Shown: positions 62,765 through 64,000 of the stretch, in pieces
How positions within the stretch are numbered: the stretch's first letter is position 1
Layout of the letters: every line of letters starts with the position of its first letter
Assembly (NCBI GenBank): GCA_018241685.1
Contig: JAFEDJ010000005.1
Span: forward strand, 19,936 to 83,935
Origin: Pseudomonadota bacterium
GTDB lineage: Bacteria > Pseudomonadota > Gammaproteobacteria > Burkholderiales > Rhodocyclaceae
Direction: 5' to 3'
Length of the DNA: 64,000 nucleotides
Notes under the pieces: generated by a model
Seen by the model: only the letters and a program-made list of their open reading frames with translations
What the model was told of the DNA's origin: nothing
Database searches by the model: none
Position numbers and translations under genes: made by a program

Positions 62765-64000
62765 TCAGAACACGTGGTTCACGCCCAGCATGTAGCCGTT
62801 CGGGTCGTAACCCGGCTTGGCCACCGTGCCGACCAGGTTGCCACCGTCAGTGAGGCTGTACGTGCCGTTGGTCTTGTTGAGGACCTTGCCCCAGGTGCCA
62901 TACAGCGTCGTGCTGTCCTGCAGCTTGTAGGCGTAGCCCAGGCCCAGCAGGTTGGCGTCGCGGTTCTTGATCGACTTGTCGTCGAGCTGGCTGTAGCTCA
63001 GGTAGGCCTTGCCACGCCACACCGGGATGCCGGCGCTGATGCTCCAGCCTTCGGCCTTGGACAGGGTACCCGTGACGTTCTCGTAGTTGCCGCCGCTGAT
63101 GCGGCCAGCCACATAGTTGCCGTACAGCGTCGCAAAACCCAGGTTGTAGCTGCCGCCCACCTGCCAGCCACGCCGCTTGGCGAGGCCAGTCTCCTGCGGG
63201 CCCGTCGCCGGGGCGACGTAGCTGCCGTTATCGAGGTTCCACGCGGTGAAGGTCGCGTTCACCGGGCCGCCGGCGTAGTACAGCGCCAGATCGCCGCCGC
63301 GTCCGGCCTTGTCGGTGGTGACCGTCGTCGCGCCGGCGGCCGTCGGGGTGACCATGTTCACGTTGTTCTCGCTGCCGCTCGTCAGCGTCAGCTGGCCGGA
63401 GAAGCCACCGACCTTCGGCGAGGCGTAGACGAGGGAATTGTTGAGCCGCGTCGGCATGCCGCCGATCACCGGCAGCAGGCCCGCGGAGGAACCGAAGAAA
63501 CCGGCGCCCATCGCTGAGGACATCACCGAGGACGTGTAGGAACCGGCGTACTGGCGGCCGGCGGTAACGGTGCCGAAACGGGTCTGCAGACCCGCGTAGA
63601 TCTGCCGCGAGAAGATCTGGCTGCCGTTGCTGGTCTGGCCGCCGCTGGACACCGCGGTGTTGTTGATGCCCGGCGTGATCGCGCCAGTGCCGACCGAACC
63701 GGTGTCGAACAAAATCCCGGCTTCCATCAGATACACCGCCTTCACCTCGTCGCCGAGTTCCTTCTCGCCCTTGAAGCCCAAGCGGGAGGACGTCATGCCG
63801 CCCGAGCCGATCGTCGATTTCTGGCCGTAGCCGCTGTTCACCGTCGAGGCGCTGACATCCGCCACGCCATAGATCGTCAGCGTGCCGGACGGGCCCGTCG
63901 GCACGCCCATCTGCAAACCCGCGCCGCGGGCCGGGCCGCCGGTCTGGATCTCGGTCTTCTTCTGTTCTTCCTGGTTCTTCATCAGCTGCTGGATCAGCTG
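62765..64000 (-). CDS. Gram-negative porin, second near-identical copy (N-terminus beyond window)
   Basis: 412 codons are inside the window; the frame is open at the right edge, where the coiled coil (QLIQQLMKNQEEQ-type) is being encoded, so only the signal peptide and first residues are missing. Barrel from GTLTIYGVADVSASTVNSGY to the C-terminal GYMLGVNHVF. Compared by eye with the porin at 35150, about 22 of 405 residues differ (for example AYLSYS versus ALVSYS and NRDAN versus NHDAN), and many silent changes are also present. It is in the same orientation as its twin and has its own terminator. Probably a general or aromatic-acid porin. Confidence 0.93.
   Translation of the reverse strand, partial: QLIQQLMKNQEEQKKTEIQTGGPARGAGLQMGVPTGPSGTLTIYGVADVSASTVNSGYGQKSTIGSGGMTSSRLGFKGEKELGDEVKAVYLMEAGILFDTGSVGTGAITPGINNTAVSSGGQTSNGSQIFSRQIYAGLQTRFGTVTAGRQYAGSYTSSVMSSAMGAGFFGSSAGLLPVIGGMPTRLNNSLVYASPKVGGFSGQLTLTSGSENNVNMVTPTAAGATTVTTDKAGRGGDLALYYAGGPVNATFTAWNLDNGSYVAPATGPQETGLAKRRGWQVGGSYNLGFATLYGNYVAGRISGGNYENVTGTLSKAEGWSISAGIPVWRGKAYLSYSQLDDKSIKNRDANLLGLGYAYKLQDSTTLYGTWGKVLNKTNGTYSLTDGGNLVGTVAKPGYDPNGYMLGVNHVF

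Overview
The window is about 64 kb of high-GC proteobacterial DNA with dense genes, short spacers and strong codon bias toward G/C in third positions. The gene content points to an aromatic-degrading betaproteobacterium of the Rhodocyclales/Zoogloeaceae type (Thauera, Azoarcus or Aromatoleum). It includes benzoate dioxygenase joined to a catechol meta-cleavage pathway, two XylR/DmpR-type sigma-54 activators, a DUF1302/DUF1329 pair, Burkholderia/Neisseria-type porins and many PAS/GAF/HD-GYP signalling proteins. The genus is an inference from gene content. I saw no rRNA, tRNA, CRISPR array or intact insertion sequence.

Layout. 1-4.3 kb: a flavodoxin-fold quinone reductase cut by the window edge, a GlxA/AraC regulator and a hybrid histidine kinase. 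4.3-5.65 kb: a scarred, lower-GC patch with a Gfo/Idh/MocA remnant, a small membrane protein, an internally deleted ATP-grasp gene and a decayed integron-integrase N-terminus. 5.7-9.5 kb: small accessory genes (VOC protein, YdjM-like membrane protein, three secreted or membrane hypotheticals, a DapB-like protein). 9.8-17 kb: a leftward operon (reductase, Rieske oxygenase, DUF1302, DUF1329) facing a divergent sigma-54 activator, with a matching -24/-12 promoter and upstream palindromes. 17-25.8 kb: two unknown genes, a chemoreceptor, a His-rich DMT transporter, ChrA and KatG. 25.9-35.1 kb: a c-di-GMP/phosphorelay cluster (globin-coupled HD-GYP behind an FNR-box promoter, a response regulator, a large hybrid kinase with Hpt, an HD-GYP response regulator and a second response regulator). 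35-50 kb: the leftward benABCD-benK-catechol 2,3-dioxygenase-HMSD-hydratase-decarboxylase-indolepyruvate oxidoreductase-porin block. 50.5-52.4 kb: its divergent sigma-54 activator. 52.4-55 kb: nsrR facing a class II aldolase and hmp. 55-58.3 kb: a LysR regulator divergent from an aldo/keto reductase-benE pair. 58.3-61.6 kb: a candidate C-rich small RNA, then nemR-yqhD-nemA with two identical operators. 61.7-64 kb: an extended FlgB and a second, near-identical porin cut by the right edge.

How the genes fit together. Benzoate enters through a porin and BenK or BenE. BenABC dihydroxylates it and BenD rearomatises it to catechol. The extradiol dioxygenase opens the ring, and HMSD, decarboxylase and hydratase carry the product to 4-hydroxy-2-oxovalerate. 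The tautomerase, the aldolase and the acetaldehyde dehydrogenase are not in this window. Control appears to be by a sigma-54 activator rather than the usual AraC-type BenR. The other half of the window is rich in sensing of oxygen (globin, FNR box), nitric oxide (NsrR/Hmp), peroxide (KatG) and electrophiles (NemR/NemA/YqhD), which fits a facultative denitrifier living on aromatics.
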